NCBI GenBank assembly: GCA_023395465.1 | Contig: JAEWZE010000054.1 | Span: 1 to 47,191, forward strand | Length of the DNA stretch: 47,191 bases | Source: Pseudomonadota bacterium | Lineage (GTDB): Bacteria > Pseudomonadota > Gammaproteobacteria > Xanthomonadales > Xanthomonadaceae | Direction: 5' to 3' | In this document: positions 24,821 through 33,835 of the stretch, piece by piece | Layout of the letters: each line of letters begins with the position of its first letter | Position numbering within the stretch: the stretch's first letter is position 1 | Made by a program: the position numbers and the translations under genes | The notes under the pieces: model-generated | What the model saw: the letters and a program-made list of their open reading frames with translations, nothing else | What the model was told of the DNA's origin: nothing | Database searches by the model: none

Positions 24821-27586
24821 TCACGGCGCATCGTCCGTGACCGTGATGGTGATGGCGGCAGCCTCGAGCCCGTCCGACTCGGCGACCACGCGCGCGCGGC
24901 CGGTCTGTCCGGGCAGCCCGCGCACGATCGCCAGCGCCAGTCCGCTGAAGGTGTCGCGTTCGGGCGAGGGGAAGGCGGTGAGGTCGCGCGGATCGCCGTT
25001 GTCGGTGGCCACCAGTCCGGCCGGCCCTTCGACGCGGAACCGCACGCGGCTGGTCGCGTCGCGGATCGCGCGGCCGTTGGCGTCGAGCACGCGCAGGGTG
25101 AGGAAGGACAGGTCGCGTCCATCGCTTCCGATGCGGGCGCGATCGGCTTCGAGCGAGAGCCGTGCGGGCGCGCCGGTGGTCTGTTCGCGGGCCTCGGCCC
25201 ACGGTTCGCCCTTGCGCCAGACGCGCACCCGCAGCTCGCCGGGCTGGTAGCGCACCTCGTCCCAGCGCAGGCGGTATTCGAACGGGCCCTTCTTCCTACG
25301 CCCCTGCGACACGCCATTGAGGAACAGTTCGCCTTCGTCGCCGCTGGTGAACACGTGCACCGGCGTCACTTCGCCTTCGCGGCCGGGCCAGTTCCAGTGC
25401 GGCAGGATGTGTGCCATCGGCAGGTCCGGACGCCAGCGCGCCTGGTAGAGGTAGTAGCGGTCCTTGGGGAAGCCGGCCAGGTCGATCATGCCGCTGTAGG
25501 AGGAGCGCGCGCTGTAGTAGGGCGTCGGTTCGCCGAGGTAGTCGAAGCCGTTCCAGACGAACTCGCCGGCCACGTAGGGATGGCGGTCCAGGGTGGCGAA
25601 GACCCGGTCGGCGCTCGAACCGAAGTCCACCGCGTACAGCTCGTAGGCGCTGACGTGCTGGCGCCCTGAATCCCCGCCGCCGTTGTGGTCGCGCACCGGC
25701 GCGCTCTGCCACGGCGTCACCGGGAACAGGTAGACGCCGCGGCTGCTCAGGGCCGAAGCGGTCTCGCTGCCGAAGATCACCTTGTTCGGGAAGGCCTGGC
25801 GGAAGGCGGCATACGAGGGCGGCGTGCGGATCCGCTCGGTGCCCTCGAACTCCGGCTCCTGGCGGATCCCCTCGCCCTGGTAGTTGAGGTTGATCACGTC
25901 GAACGCGGCGGGGAAGGGCATGTCGGCCTTGGCCCAGTTCATCGATGCCGTGGCCGGGCGGGTCGGATCCTCCTCGCGCACGATCTCCACCAGGCGCCGG
26001 CCGATCGCCGCGCCGGCCCCGCCGTCGTACTGTTCGCCGACCTCGTTGCCCACGCTCCACAGGATGATCGAGGGGTGGTTGCGGTCGCGGCGCAGCATCG
26101 CGCGCAGGTCGGCCTCGTGCCACTCCGGGAACAGCAGGTGGAAATCCAGCGGGGTCTTCTTTTTTTCCCAGGAATCGAAGACCTCGTCGATCACCAGGAA
26201 GCCCATGCGGTCGGTGAGTTCGAGCAGCTGCGGATCGGGCGGGTTGTGCGCCATGCGGATGGCGTTGGCGCCCATCTCGCGCAGGATCTCCAGCTGGCGC
26301 TCGGCGGCGCGGCGGTTGAAGGCGGCGCCCAGCGCGCCGAGGTCGTGGTGCTGGTTCACGCCCTGCAGCACGATGTGCTCGCCGTTGACGACGACGCCGC
26401 GATCCGGATCCCACTGCACGTCGCGGATGCCGAAACGCGTCTCGTAGCGGTCCACCACGCGCCCGTCCTGCCGCAGCGTGGTGACGGCGAGATAGCGATG
26501 CGGATGCTGGGTCGGCGGCGGGCCCCACAGCCGCGGCGCGTCGATGCGGGTGCCCGAGCTCACCCGGGTGCTGCCGCCGGCCACCACGTCCGCGCCGATG
26601 GCGGGAATCCGCGCGACCGCGTCGCCGATGGGCGCGCCGTCTGCGTCCGCCTCGAAGAATGCGGTCTCGACCTGGACCCGCACCGGGGCGTTGGTCGTGT
26701 TGTCGATCTCCACGCGCAGGTGCACGTCGGCCGCCGTCTTCGACACCGCCGGCGTGGTCACGGTCGTGCCCCACTGCGCGACATGCACCGGCGCGGTGCT
26801 GGTCAGCCAGACGTCGCGGTAGAGCCCGCCGCCGGGATACCAGCGGGCGGATTCGGGCGGATTGTCGAGCCGTATCGCGAGCTGGTTGCGGCCACCGAAG
26901 GAGACATGCGGCGTGAGGTCCACGCGCCAGCTGTTGTAGCCATACGGCCAGCCGCCGACCAGCTGGCCATTGAGCCAGACGGTGGCATGGGACATGGCGC
27001 CGTCCAGGTCGAGATGGATGCGGCGTCCCTGCTGCGAGGCCGGGATGTCGAGCGCGCGCCGGTACCAGCCGATGCCCCAGCTCGGCAGCCGGCCCATGCC
27101 GCCGTAGGGACCTTCGGCGATGAAGGGGCCGGCGATGGCCCAGTCGTGCGGGAGTGTGACCGGCTGCCAGGCGCTGTCGTCGAAATCGGCGCGCAGGTAG
27201 GGCACGTCGCCGATCCGCGGCGGCTCCGCGGGGCGCGCATGGCGGTGCGCCGGATCGGCGATGAAGCGGTTGGCCGTGGGCAGGATCCACGGCTTGAGCA
27301 CCGGCCGTCCGGCAGCGATGCGCACCGCCTCGTCCGGGCGGGCATCGGCGACCTTGCCGTCCGCGCTCTGCGTGACCTGCGGGCGCACGTCGTAGTCGAG
27401 CCGTCCGTCCATGCCGGGCGGGTCGCCACGGTGGAAGCGCCAGCCGCCGTCGAGCCGGACGCGCTCGCGCGGCGCGCTGTCGTTCGTCGTGGCCGAGGCG
27501 TGGGTGGGCGCCAGTCCACAGGCCGCTGCGAGCAGAAGCAGCGCGGCCGCGATGGCGGGCAGGCGGACAAAGGATCGCGGGTTCAT
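24821..27586 (-). CDS. GH2-family glycoside hydrolase, exported, substrate uncertain
   Basis: Retaining exo-hydrolase of the beta-galactosidase family, 921 residues. Domain order: signal or lipoprotein leader (ALLLLAAACG, Cys23, atypical lipobox); GH2 sugar-binding jelly-roll (WYRRALDIP, VWLNGQLVGGWPYGYNSW); immunoglobulin-like domain; TIM barrel with RMAHNPPDPQLLELTDRMGF, acid/base Glu in WSVGNEVGEQ and nucleophile Glu in VIFGSETASA; then C-terminal sandwich domains. The start at 27586 is uncertain because the nearest purine-rich sequence is 12 nt away. Its place among xylan genes hints at beta-galactosyl, beta-glucuronyl or alpha-arabinopyranosyl side groups rather than lactose. Confidence 0.85.
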   Translation of the reverse strand: MNPRSFVRLPAIAAALLLLAAACGLAPTHASATTNDSAPRERVRLDGGWRFHRGDPPGMDGRLDYDVRPQVTQSADGKVADARPDEAVRIAAGRPVLKPWILPTANRFIADPAHRHARPAEPPRIGDVPYLRADFDDSAWQPVTLPHDWAIAGPFIAEGPYGGMGRLPSWGIGWYRRALDIPASQQGRRIHLDLDGAMSHATVWLNGQLVGGWPYGYNSWRVDLTPHVSFGGRNQLAIRLDNPPESARWYPGGGLYRDVWLTSTAPVHVAQWGTTVTTPAVSKTAADVHLRVEIDNTTNAPVRVQVETAFFEADADGAPIGDAVARIPAIGADVVAGGSTRVSSGTRIDAPRLWGPPPTQHPHRYLAVTTLRQDGRVVDRYETRFGIRDVQWDPDRGVVVNGEHIVLQGVNQHHDLGALGAAFNRRAAERQLEILREMGANAIRMAHNPPDPQLLELTDRMGFLVIDEVFDSWEKKKTPLDFHLLFPEWHEADLRAMLRRDRNHPSIILWSVGNEVGEQYDGGAGAAIGRRLVEIVREEDPTRPATASMNWAKADMPFPAAFDVINLNYQGEGIRQEPEFEGTERIRTPPSYAAFRQAFPNKVIFGSETASALSSRGVYLFPVTPWQSAPVRDHNGGGDSGRQHVSAYELYAVDFGSSADRVFATLDRHPYVAGEFVWNGFDYLGEPTPYYSARSSYSGMIDLAGFPKDRYYLYQARWRPDLPMAHILPHWNWPGREGEVTPVHVFTSGDEGELFLNGVSQGRRKKGPFEYRLRWDEVRYQPGELRVRVWRKGEPWAEAREQTTGAPARLSLEADRARIGSDGRDLSFLTLRVLDANGRAIRDATSRVRFRVEGPAGLVATDNGDPRDLTAFPSPERDTFSGLALAIVRGLPGQTGRARVVAESDGLEAAAITITVTDDAP

Positions 27587-27626
27587 CGGGACGGACTTCT
27601 CCATGCGCAGGTCGTGCGGACGCCGG

Positions 27627-29051
27627 CTACAGCCGGTAGGCGGCCTTGGGGAGGCGGTAGGCGAGGTCGATGGCGACTTCCGCCGCCTCGTCCTCGTCCA
27701 GGCGGTGTTCGGCGACCAGCCTGGACAGCACCGCGCAGTCGATGCGGCGTGCGACATCGTGCCGCGCCGGGATCGACAGGAAGGCGCGCGTGTCGTCGTT
27801 GAAGCCCACGGTGTTGTAGAACCCCGCGGTCCCCAGCGTCTGTTCGCGGAAGCGCCACATGCCTTCCGGCGAATCGTGGAACCACCAGGCCGGACCGAGG
27901 AACAGGCTGGGGTAGTGCCCCGCCATCGGCGCGAGCTCGCGCGAGTAGGTGCTCTCGTCGAGGGTGAACAGGATGAAGCGGAACTGCGGCTCGTTGCCGA
28001 AGCGGTCGAGCAGCGGCTTGAGCGCGCGCACGTACTCGGTGGCGAGTGGCATGTCGGCGCCGACGTTGCGGCCATGGCGTGCGAACAGCTGCGGGTTGTG
28101 GTTCCGGCAGCAGCCCGGATGCAACTGCATCACCAGCCCGTCGTCCAGGCTCATCGCCGCCATCTCGGTCAGTACCTGGCCGCGGAACAGCGCCGCATCG
28201 GCCGCACTGGCACCGCCCTTGAGAATCCGCGCGAACAGGCGCTCGGCCTCGGCACGCGACAGGTCCGCGGTCTGCGCCGTCTCGTGGCCGTGGTCGGTGG
28301 AGGTGGCACCCATCGTCGCGAAGAGCGCGCGCCGGTTGCGGTGCGCGCGCAGGTAGCCGTCCCAGCTGTGCACGTCCTCTCCGGTGATCTCGCCGAAACG
28401 CTGCAGCGCCCCGGCGAACGCCTCGTGCTCCGGGTCGACCACTTCGTCCGGGCGGTAGGCCGTGACCACGCGGCCGGACCAGCCGCTGTCGCGGATCGCC
28501 CGGTGATGGTCGAGCGGATCCAGCGGCCCTTCGGTGGTGGCGATCAGTTCGATGTTGAAGCGCTCGAACAGCGCGCGCGGGCGGAACGCGGGCGTCTGCA
28601 GCGCGTCGGTGATGGTGTCGTAGTACAGGTCCGCGGTCTGCGCGCCCAGGCGCACGCGCAGGCCGAACACCTCGTGGAAGACGTGGTTGAGCCACAGCGA
28701 CGAGGGCGTGCCGCGGAACAGGTGGGCGTGTTCGGCGAACACCCTCCAGGCGGCGCGCGGATCGACCGGTGCGCGGCTGCCGTCCGCGCGCGGAATGCCG
28801 AGGGCATCGAGCCCGATGCCCTGGCTGTAGAGCATGCGGAACACGTAGTGGTCGGGTACCAGCAGCAGCTCGGTGGCATTGGCGAAGGGCGCGTTGCCGG
28901 CCCACCAGGACGGATCGGTATGGCCGTGCGGCGAGATGATGGGCAGCCCGCCGACCTCGGCATACAGCCGCCTTGCGATCGCGCGCTGGCTCGCGTCCGA
29001 TGGAAACAGACGGTCTTCGTGCAGGGACAGCGGGGTGCTCGAGGTGTTCAT
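27627..29051 (-). CDS. uxaC: Glucuronate isomerase
   Basis: Isomerises D-glucuronate to D-fructuronate in the cytoplasm, using glucuronate freed by the GH67 and GH115 enzymes. The 474-residue protein has the amidohydrolase-fold metal motif ISPHGHTDP (His42, His44), plus HPGCCRNHN and FLGPAWWFHDSPEGM typical of UxaC. No signal peptide is present. It lies 40 bp upstream of GH2 and 164 bp downstream of the GH115 gene on the same strand. The gap contains only a small GGCCC-N7-GGGCC hairpin that I can see. UxuB and ManD, in the other operon, complete the route. Confidence 0.96.
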   Translation of the reverse strand: MNTSSTPLSLHEDRLFPSDASQRAIARRLYAEVGGLPIISPHGHTDPSWWAGNAPFANATELLLVPDHYVFRMLYSQGIGLDALGIPRADGSRAPVDPRAAWRVFAEHAHLFRGTPSSLWLNHVFHEVFGLRVRLGAQTADLYYDTITDALQTPAFRPRALFERFNIELIATTEGPLDPLDHHRAIRDSGWSGRVVTAYRPDEVVDPEHEAFAGALQRFGEITGEDVHSWDGYLRAHRNRRALFATMGATSTDHGHETAQTADLSRAEAERLFARILKGGASAADAALFRGQVLTEMAAMSLDDGLVMQLHPGCCRNHNPQLFARHGRNVGADMPLATEYVRALKPLLDRFGNEPQFRFILFTLDESTYSRELAPMAGHYPSLFLGPAWWFHDSPEGMWRFREQTLGTAGFYNTVGFNDDTRAFLSIPARHDVARRIDCAVLSRLVAEHRLDEDEAAEVAIDLAYRLPKAAYRL

Positions 29052-29215
29052 GGGTCGGTGACGGTGTCCATTGGTGTGCTGTGGGGCCGGCGCATCGTCA
29101 TGCGCATGGCGGTTGCTTGCGGGCAGGCGACGGCCCGGATCCAGGGCCGCGCCGTTCTTTCGTTCGGCCGCGGGCCAATGCGGTCCATGCGACCGGGGCA
29201 GGCAGGCCTCACGTC

Positions 29216-32089
29216 TCAGCGCCGCCCGCTTTCGACCGGGCCGAGCGTGCCGCGCGGCCGCGGCCGGGTCACCACCTCGACGCGCTCGAATACCAGGCCC
29301 GGATCGACCAGCCACAGCCTGAGCGTATTGGCGCCGGCCGCCACGCGGTGGCGCGATGTCGCCACGCGCACGTTGTCGATCACCGCGCGCTCCCAGCTGC
29401 GGAAGTCCGGATCGCCCGGCGTCGGGTCCAGGCGCATGGTCACGACCTGCGGCGACTCTTCGCCGATCGACACGCCGTAGCGCAGGCCGCCGCGGTTGCG
29501 CAGGTCGAGCGTGGGCGCCAGCGCCACCCGGACTTCGACCTCGCCCCCGGCATCCACCACCAGCGGATACTCCAGCCGTGCGCCGTCCCCGCCAGGCGTC
29601 AGCGATGCGCCGGTCGCCGGCCAAGCGGTCACGCCGGCGTGCGTGCGTCCCAGGTTCGGGATCACCTGCCACTGGCCACCGGCCGGCGCCATCGCGCGCG
29701 CATGGTGCGCCGCCTCGATCACGATCACGCCGTCGCCCTCGACGAAGCCGCGCGCGCCGGGGTGCGCCGGCGGCTTGCGCACCGGCACCTGTACGTACAC
29801 CTCGGTACGGTCGGCGCCGCGGATGGCGATCACCGCCTCGTGCTCGCCTTCGGGCAGGCTGTCCCAGTCGACGGCGAGTTCCAGCGGCTGGGCATCCTCG
29901 ACCTCCGCCTGCGCCGGCGTCACCCGCAGCCAGGGCTGCGACGACTTCGCGGTGAAGCCGACCGGCTGCGCGCCGCGGTTGTACACCACGACCGCGCGCG
30001 ACGGTGCGCCGACCGGATCGAGCGGCGGCAGGCGCGGCGAATCCGCAGGTTGCGGCCAGCCGCGCGCGTCGCCCTCGACCGCCACGCCGGTCACGCCCCG
30101 GTCGGGGACGTCGACCCTCGACAGCGCCGGCATCACGTTGCGTTCGGGCTGCTGCCAGTGGGTGTAGCCGATGCGCACCTGCGACATCATGTGCCGCCAC
30201 TTGCCGTCGGCCACTTCGTGTTCGTAGCGGCGCTGCAGTCCGGCATCGTGCGCAAACAGGCGCCGGGCCTCGTCCGCCCAGCGGTTGGCCGACGCGCGCC
30301 CCTGCGCCGCGTACAGGCGGTTGCGTGCCGCGGCCACGTACAGCCGGTTGAGGTTGGCGCTGGCCAGCACCGGATATTCGACCAGCTGCACCCAGGCATC
30401 GCGATGACTGGCCGCGATGCGCGGCGCCAGCGCCAGGACGCGCTGCTCCAGCGCGTCCCACTCGCCGATGACCCGGTCGGCTTCATCGTCGTGCAGCAGG
30501 CTCCAGGTGGCGGCGTCGAGCAGTTCCGGCTTGCGCCGGGCGTTGTACTGCGTATAGCGGGTGAGGATGTCGCCGATCTCCCGTGCATGGGCGGCGCCGA
30601 ACTGCTCGCGCGCCCAGCTCTCGGGGTAGCGCGCGATCCAGTCCAGGTCGGCGGCCTCGGGGTCCCAGGCCTGGTCGAGGAAGGCGCTGATCGGCAGTTC
30701 CATCGGCTTGATGTCGCCGACGTTGACCACCCACACGCGCTCCACGCCGTGCGCCCAGGCCAGGCGCATCTGCTCCCATGCGCGCTCGACCTGGGTGGTG
30801 TTGAGCCATTTGTAGTTGCGTGGACCGCCGACGTAGTCGAAGTGGTAGTACACGCCGTAGCCACCGGCGCGCCGGGCCAAGGGATCGGGCAGGCGGCGGA
30901 TGTTGCCCCAGTTGTCGTCGGCGAACAGCAGGGTCACGTCGTCTGGGACGCGCATGCCCTTGTCGTAGTAGTCCTGCACTTCCTTGTACAGCGCCCACAC
31001 CTGGGGCGTCCGCTCCACCGGCTGGGCGGTGACCTCGCCGATGATGCGGCGTTGGTCGGCCACGATGCGCTCGAGCAGGGCGGTGGCGGTCTCCTCGCTC
31101 ATCGGTTCGTCGCCGTCGCCGCGCATCCCGAGCGTCACCACCGCCTCGCGACCCTGCAGGCGTTCGATGCCGCCGCGCCAGAATCGCTGCAGCGTGTCGG
31201 CGTTCTTCGCGTAGTCCCACGGTCCGCTGCCGTGGCGCGACCATTCGTCGTGCGCGCGCATCATCGGTTCGTGGTGGCTGGTGGCGATCACCACGCCATA
31301 CTCGTCGGCCAGTTCGGCATTGCGCGGATCGTCGTCGTAGAACGCGCGCGGAAGCCACATCGCCGGCCACAGGTAGTTGGCCTTGTGGCGCAGGATCAGC
31401 TGGAACACGCGCTCGTAGAAGCGGTGATTGGTCCCGCCGAAGGTGGCCTTGCTCCAGTTGCCGAGCGCCGGGTCCTCGTCGTTGATGAAGATGCCGCGAT
31501 AGCGCACCTTCGGCGCGTCCACGAAGCGGCCGGGCGCGACGTGCAGTTCGGTGCGACGCGGCGGCGGGACGTCGGCCCACCACGTCCAGGGCGAGACGCC
31601 GATGCGGCGCGAGAGTTCGTACAGGCCGAAGGCGGTGCCGCGGCGATCGGCGCCGACCACGAGCAGGGCGCGGTCGATGCCCGGTTCCGGGTGCTCGACC
31701 ACCTGCAGCAGGTAGGCTTCCCAGACGCCCGCTACGCCACCGGTGTCAATGCCCTGCTCACGCACGATGCGATCGATGCGCGCGCTGTGGCCCAGGGTGC
31801 CCGCGATGATCGCCTGCTTCGGTGGCGCGCCGGCAGGTGCCTCGGCGCCGCCCACCGCGGCCAGGTCGTCGCGCAGGGCCTTCGCGGCCAGCGCTACCGC
31901 GGCGAAATCGTCCTGCTCCACCAGCACCGGCAGCGGCGTGCCGCGCTCGATCAAGGCCAGCGTGCCCTGGCTCCGGGATTCGCACACCGCGGCAGGCGCG
32001 CGGCAGTCGCGTGCGGCGATGGCGGCGTCCGGCAGCAGGGCGAACAGGCACAACAGCGGGGCGATCAGGGCGGGGAGGGAGTGTCTCAT
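29216..32089 (-). CDS. GH115 alpha-glucuronidase, periplasmic
   Basis: Removes 4-O-methyl-glucuronic acid from internal as well as terminal xylose residues of glucuronoxylan, complementing the GH67 enzyme. The 957-residue protein begins with a signal peptide (ALIAPLLCLFALLPDAAIA). It has GH115 signatures: an N-terminal alpha/beta domain; the barrel entry KVRYRGIFINDEDPAL and HKANYLWPAMW; TLGMRGDGDEPM; YYHFDYVGGPRNYKWLNT; then a helical domain and a C-terminal beta-sandwich (about residues 780-957). ATG 32089 has GAGGA six bases upstream. It lies between exuT and uxaC in one direction. A perfect CGGCGC-TAG-GCGCCG hairpin sits upstream at 32105-32119. Confidence 0.94.
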   Translation of the reverse strand: MRHSLPALIAPLLCLFALLPDAAIAARDCRAPAAVCESRSQGTLALIERGTPLPVLVEQDDFAAVALAAKALRDDLAAVGGAEAPAGAPPKQAIIAGTLGHSARIDRIVREQGIDTGGVAGVWEAYLLQVVEHPEPGIDRALLVVGADRRGTAFGLYELSRRIGVSPWTWWADVPPPRRTELHVAPGRFVDAPKVRYRGIFINDEDPALGNWSKATFGGTNHRFYERVFQLILRHKANYLWPAMWLPRAFYDDDPRNAELADEYGVVIATSHHEPMMRAHDEWSRHGSGPWDYAKNADTLQRFWRGGIERLQGREAVVTLGMRGDGDEPMSEETATALLERIVADQRRIIGEVTAQPVERTPQVWALYKEVQDYYDKGMRVPDDVTLLFADDNWGNIRRLPDPLARRAGGYGVYYHFDYVGGPRNYKWLNTTQVERAWEQMRLAWAHGVERVWVVNVGDIKPMELPISAFLDQAWDPEAADLDWIARYPESWAREQFGAAHAREIGDILTRYTQYNARRKPELLDAATWSLLHDDEADRVIGEWDALEQRVLALAPRIAASHRDAWVQLVEYPVLASANLNRLYVAAARNRLYAAQGRASANRWADEARRLFAHDAGLQRRYEHEVADGKWRHMMSQVRIGYTHWQQPERNVMPALSRVDVPDRGVTGVAVEGDARGWPQPADSPRLPPLDPVGAPSRAVVVYNRGAQPVGFTAKSSQPWLRVTPAQAEVEDAQPLELAVDWDSLPEGEHEAVIAIRGADRTEVYVQVPVRKPPAHPGARGFVEGDGVIVIEAAHHARAMAPAGGQWQVIPNLGRTHAGVTAWPATGASLTPGGDGARLEYPLVVDAGGEVEVRVALAPTLDLRNRGGLRYGVSIGEESPQVVTMRLDPTPGDPDFRSWERAVIDNVRVATSRHRVAAGANTLRLWLVDPGLVFERVEVVTRPRPRGTLGPVESGRR

Positions 32090-32157
32090 GCAGGGTCCTC
32101 ATGTCGGCGCTAGGCGCCGCGTTCACGTTGTCCACGCCCGGGGACGCGGCGCGACAC

Positions 32158-33459
32158 TCAGGCCGGCGCGTCGGCCCGATCCAGTCGCGCAGGTTCCAGT
32201 CGCGGCGCGAGCAGGTGGATCGCCAGCAGTGCCGCCAGGTAGGCGCCACCGGCCATGGTGAACATCGCCGCGTAGCTGCCGGTGCTCTCGCGCAACCAGC
32301 CGGCGCCGAGGTTCATGAAGAATCCGCCCATTGCGCCGGCGAAGCCGCCGATGCCGACCACCGACGCGACTGCCGCGCGCGGGAACATGTCCGAGGTCAG
32401 GGTGAACAGGTTGGCCGAGAAGCCCTGGTGCGCGGCCGCGGCCAATCCGATCAGCCACACCGCGACCCACTGTCCTTCGACATGCGGTGCGAAGACCACC
32501 GGCAGGATGCACAGCGCGCAGATCAGCATGGCGGTCTTGCGCGCGCGGTTTGCGCTCCAGCCGCGCTTCATCAGCGACGAGCTGAACCAGCCGCCGCTGA
32601 CCGAGCCGACGTCGGCCAGCAGGAACACGGTGACCATCGGCAGTCCGATGGTGCGCAGGTCCACGCCGAAGCGGTCGGCCATGAACATCGGGAACCAGAA
32701 CAGATAGAACCACCAGACCGAGTCGCTGAGGAACTTGCCTGCCGTGAACGCCCAGGTCTGGCGGAACCGCAGCAGTTGCAGCCACGAGGCCCTGACCGGC
32801 GGGTCGGGCGGATCGCTGTGGATCAATGCGAGCTCGCCCGGCGACACCTTCGGATGCTCGGCGGGGCGGCGATACACGGGCAGCCAGAACGCGAGCCACA
32901 CCAGCCCGGCCAGTCCGGTGGCCACGAACGCGGTGCGCCAGCCCCAGGTCAACGCCAGCCACGGCACCAGCAGCGGCGCGACGATCGCGCCGATGTTGGA
33001 CCCGGCGTTGAAGACACCGGTGGCAAGCGCCCGCTCACGCTTGGGAAACCACTCCGCAACCGTCTTGACCGCGGCGGGGAAATTGCCCGACTCGCCGAGT
33101 CCCAGCGCGAAGCGCGCGATACTGAAGCCGACTACCGACTTCGCCAACGCGTGCGCTGCTGCCGCGACCGACCACACGGCAAGGTACACACTGTAGCCCA
33201 CGCGCGTTCCCACGCGGTCGATGAACCAGCCCGCGACCAGGAAACCGATCGCGTAGGCCAGGGTGAACGATGCGCTGATGACGCCGTAGTCCTGCTCGCT
33301 CCATCCGAACTCCGTCGACAGCGTCGGCGCGAGCACGCCCAGCACCGCGCGGTCGACGTAGTTGATCGTGGTGGCGAAAAACAGCAGCGCGCAGATGATC
33401 CAGCGATACCTGCTGGCAACCGGCGCGTGCGCGCCGGGGGAAGAGGGGATCGCACTCAT
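32158..33459 (-). CDS. MFS hexuronate (glucuronate) transporter, ExuT-like
   Basis: Twelve-span major facilitator of the anion:cation symporter family, probably importing glucuronate released in the periplasm. The 433-residue protein shows family motifs: ATTINYVDRAVLGVLAP in helix 1; GLGESGNFPAAVKTVAEWFPKRERALATG in the N-half; and GAMGGFFMNLGAGW in the C-half. The ATG at 33459 gives the expected N-terminus, with GAGG about 11 nt upstream. It is the first gene of the leftward block and diverges from the TonB-dependent receptor. Two xyl-box-like palindromes in between imply common repression. Confidence 0.91.
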   Translation of the reverse strand: MSAIPSSPGAHAPVASRYRWIICALLFFATTINYVDRAVLGVLAPTLSTEFGWSEQDYGVISASFTLAYAIGFLVAGWFIDRVGTRVGYSVYLAVWSVAAAAHALAKSVVGFSIARFALGLGESGNFPAAVKTVAEWFPKRERALATGVFNAGSNIGAIVAPLLVPWLALTWGWRTAFVATGLAGLVWLAFWLPVYRRPAEHPKVSPGELALIHSDPPDPPVRASWLQLLRFRQTWAFTAGKFLSDSVWWFYLFWFPMFMADRFGVDLRTIGLPMVTVFLLADVGSVSGGWFSSSLMKRGWSANRARKTAMLICALCILPVVFAPHVEGQWVAVWLIGLAAAAHQGFSANLFTLTSDMFPRAAVASVVGIGGFAGAMGGFFMNLGAGWLRESTGSYAAMFTMAGGAYLAALLAIHLLAPRLEPARLDRADAPA

Positions 33460-33538
33460 GTGGATGCCGGCCTCGCTGCGGTGCGTGCCGCCATCGCGCA
33501 GACGTCTGCAGGTTGCATGTCCCTTCCCCGTTGCGATG

Positions 33539-33554
33539 CTGATAGCGCTATCAG
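33539..33554. promoter_or_regulatory. xyl-box-like operator 1 (perfect palindrome)
   Basis: CTGATAGCGCTATCAG is a perfect 16-bp palindrome 80 bp upstream of the exuT-like start. It closely resembles the xyl box TGGTAGCGCTAACA that I recall from Xanthomonas xylan genes and the general LacI-family operator form. It probably controls the leftward block. Confidence 0.75.
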
Positions 33555-33701
33555 TACCACAGCACGAAAGGGCGGGCCACTGGCATCGTCCGACCGCCGT
33601 GCATGCACGCCAACCGCGCAGCAGACGGCGCAATGCATCAGGCGTGGCCCTCTGCAAGGTGCCCCGTCGCGATGCTGCGACGCAGCGTGTGAGCGTCAAC
33701 T

Positions 33702-33715
33702 TGATAGCGCTACCA
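33702..33715. promoter_or_regulatory. xyl-box-like operator 2
   Basis: TGATAGCGCTACCA reads TGGTAGCGCTATCA on the minus strand, 13 of 14 identical to the recalled Xanthomonas xyl box. It lies 121 bp upstream of the TonB-dependent receptor start and probably represses it in the absence of inducer. Confidence 0.75.
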
Positions 33716-33835
33716 TCCGGCCGCCACTCCCACAGGGCGTGTCGTGCAAACGTCCCTGCGGGGGCACGAGGCACAACAGTCCACCGGTGTCACGGCGCAA
33801 AGAGCGTCGGCGCCAACAAGCGGGAGGGGAGTTTC

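Larger units (their letters stand above)
33460..33835. other. Divergent regulatory region between exuT-like gene and TonB-dependent receptor
   Basis: This 376-bp gap holds two xyl-box-like palindromes (33539-33554 and 33702-33715). It also holds a TCGTGC-N16-GCACGA inverted repeat at 33742-33769 in the receptor leader, and GGGAGGGGA as the receptor ribosome-binding site. No credible gene was seen. Confidence 0.6.

Noticed and set aside
32105..32119. CGGCGC-TAG-GCGCCG hairpin upstream of GH115 considered as a terminator or operator
   Set aside because: No U-tract and no similarity to the other operator-like sites; GC-rich hairpins of this size are expected by chance here.
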